NCBI GenBank assembly: GCA_028818225.1
Contig: JAPPOG010000086.1
Location: 1 to 47,628, forward strand
Direction of reading: 5' to 3'
Origin: Gammaproteobacteria bacterium
GTDB lineage: Bacteria > Pseudomonadota > Gammaproteobacteria > Pseudomonadales > Pseudohongiellaceae
DNA length: 47,628 bases
Below are positions 46,826 to 47,628 of the stretch, piece by piece. A program made the translations under genes and the position numbers. The notes beneath the pieces are model-generated. The model saw only the letters and a program-made list of their open reading frames with translations, did no database searches and had not been told where the DNA came from. Within the stretch, counting starts at the first letter, position 1. Every line of letters starts with the position of its first letter.

Positions 46826-47104
46826 ATGGAACTGAAGACCTTTTTTCTAGTGTTTACTACAGTTTTTATCGCTGAACTAGGTGACAAGACACAGATAGCT
46901 ACCCTGCTTTTTGCAACCGACAAGGACACCGGGAAAATCCTTATATTCCTGGCGGCCTCAGCTGCGTTGGTTGTTGCTTCCGCCATAGGAGTGTTGGCAG
47001 GTAGTTTCATGTCTGAATATATCAACGAGCGCTACTTGCAACTGGTGGCAGGATTTGGATTTATTGCGATTGGCTCATATACGATTTTTGGCTCATGGCA
47101 GTGA
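46826..47104 (+). CDS. UPF0016 (GDT1/MneA-like) half protein, copy 2
   Basis: A 92-aa, three-helix protein with one ExGDKT motif (AELGDKTQIATL). It differs from the copy at 39308-39586 at residues 5, 38, 80 and 89 only. AAGGAG precedes the ATG. It is the last gene of the czc element. A single-repeat member is expected to function as a homodimer or with the first copy, probably in Mn2+ or Ca2+ export by family analogy. Confidence 0.85.
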   Translation: MELKTFFLVFTTVFIAELGDKTQIATLLFATDKDTGKILIFLAASAALVVASAIGVLAGSFMSEYINERYLQLVAGFGFIAIGSYTIFGSWQ

Positions 47105-47140
47105 ACCATTCCTGCAACATCTCCTGCTGACATTTCGTTT

Positions 47141-47162
47141 TAGTAGTACAAGTAGTAGTACC
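47141..47162 (+). repeat. Arm-type repeat at right end 2
   Basis: TAGTAGTACAAGTAGTAGTA followed by CC is the best preserved right-end match to the repeat before the integrase. It begins exactly 75 nt before the att core at 47216. Confidence 0.65.
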
Positions 47163-47215
47163 AACATGCATTCAAGCTAATTTTGTATTTGAATTTCAAT
47201 GTGTTAGCTCTCTAT

Positions 47216-47250
47216 TTCAACTCTCCCCGCCATCCACCAATAAATAAAAA
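47216..47250 (+). other. attR2: degenerate copy of the ssrA 3' end
   Basis: TTCAACTCTCCCCGCC-A-TCCACCAA matches the ssrA end TTCAACTCCCCCCGCCTCCACCAA with one substitution and one extra A. It marks the outer right junction of the compound island. DNA beyond it should be native chromosome or another element. Confidence 0.65.
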
Positions 47251-47279
47251 AGCCCTCTAAAGAGGGCTTTTTTATTTAT
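47241..47279 (+). terminator. Bidirectional intrinsic terminator at the right junction
   Basis: An 18-bp perfect stem has arms TAAATAAAAAAGCCCTCT and AGAGGGCTTTTTTATTTA with loop AA. It lies directly behind the attR2 core, at the same place as the terminator behind the first right end. Confidence 0.9.
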
Positions 47280-47369
47280 CGTCGGCGCTTGGATTTGAAC
47301 TCTTATAGTCGGGTTCGACAAAATCGCCGGGAGCGATTTTGGACGCTGGGTTTCCCGGCGGCCCGAAGG

Positions 47370-47393
47370 GCGACCCACAGGGACGTGGGTCGC
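47370..47393. repeat. REP-like hairpin
   Basis: GCGACCCAC and GTGGGTCGC form a 9-bp perfect inverted repeat around AGGGAC, preceded by GGCGGCCCGAAGGG. This is the look of a repetitive extragenic palindrome. No gene is seen from 47105 to 47628, apart from a possible start at ATG 47588 that is cut by the window edge and cannot be judged. Confidence 0.5.
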
Positions 47394-47421
47394 AGTTCTC
47401 CCCGCCCAAATATCAAATTAC

Positions 47422-47451
47422 TCTGACCCCTTTGATTCTGACCCCTTTGAT
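47422..47451. repeat. 15-bp tandem repeat, two units
   Basis: TCTGACCCCTTTGAT occurs twice in perfect tandem. On the minus strand this reads ATCAAAGGGGTCAGA. Sequences of this type commonly lie beside REP-associated tyrosine transposase genes, though none is in the window. Confidence 0.6.
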
Positions 47452-47628
47452 TCCCGGATGCTCTGAAACTGCTATTTGAGAACCTTCATGAACTGATCTA
47501 ATTATAAAACCCTTGCCGTGAAAGGACCTCTATTATGCTGAGAGGCGGCATGACAATAAGAGTGTAAAAAGCATACGACTCAATCATATGCCACTCAAAA
47601 AACATAGATTCCTGATCGGATTCTCTGT

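Larger units (their letters stand above)
46794..47245 (+). repeat. Right-end module, copy 2 (UPF0016 gene, arm repeat, att core)
   Basis: The second copy of the 452-bp module also present at 39276-39727, with identical spacing of gene, arm repeat and core. It ends the second tandem element. Confidence 0.75.

Noticed and set aside
47588..47628. Possible gene start at ATG 47588
   Set aside because: Only about 13 codons are inside the window and there is no clear ribosome binding site, so it cannot be supported.

Overview
The window looks like the chromosome of a gammaproteobacterium of moderate GC, probably a marine or sediment relative of the Pseudomonadales/Cellvibrionales. This rests on gene order (16S next to tyrS, M23 peptidase, anmK, erpA, bactofilin, argC; grpE-recN-fur-bamE; rnfH-ratA-smpB) and on protein character. 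The taxon is an inference, because only about 550 nt of 16S rRNA are present.

Bases 1 to about 27,260 are mostly core chromosome. The 5' part of a 16S rRNA gene lies on the minus strand with its promoter and boxA. It is followed by tyrS, a cell-wall M23 peptidase, anmK, erpA, a bactofilin, a coiled-coil membrane protein, argC, hemJ, thiD, thiE, hemL and an adenosine-kinase-like gene. Then come the heat-shock genes dnaJ, dnaK and grpE, with a clear sigma-32 promoter, and recN, fur and bamE. Next is a small accessory patch: a decayed desuccinylase-like remnant, a His/Asp/Glu-rich TonB receptor of ZnuD type with a small His/Cys partner protein, and an ArsA-type ATPase with a cory-CC-star protein. 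The core resumes with rnfH, ratA, an NSS transporter, smpB, a crotonase and ssrA (tmRNA).

From the 3' end of ssrA to about 47,250 lies a compound genomic island. A tyrosine integrase sits directly behind ssrA. Two degenerate copies of the ssrA 3' end occur at about 39,700 and 47,220. Each is preceded, at identical spacing, by integrase-arm-like repeats and a nearly identical 92-aa UPF0016 gene. I read this as two elements integrated in tandem at ssrA.

Element 1 carries a second integrase with an HTH/zinc-ribbon gene and an alpA gene, a 319-aa unknown protein and a VOC protein. It also carries a mercury-type cluster (merR, merC, a GDCCVxC protein, a Cys-containing membrane protein) and a metal or siderophore uptake module (PepSY membrane protein, lipoprotein, TonB receptor). 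Element 2 carries a small His-rich protein, a full CzcCBA-type RND efflux system and a CzcD-type cation diffusion facilitator.

The most unusual item is in the mercury cluster. The gene at 32571-33269 encodes a secreted heavy-metal-binding (HMA) domain fused to a thioredoxin domain. Its metal-binding CxxC is replaced by two in-frame UGA codons spaced as UxxU. A 19-nt stem-loop follows immediately and resembles a bacterial selenocysteine insertion element. This predicts a double-selenocysteine metal-binding protein. The right margin (47,250-47,628) holds a terminator, a REP-like hairpin and a 15-bp tandem repeat, with no convincing gene.
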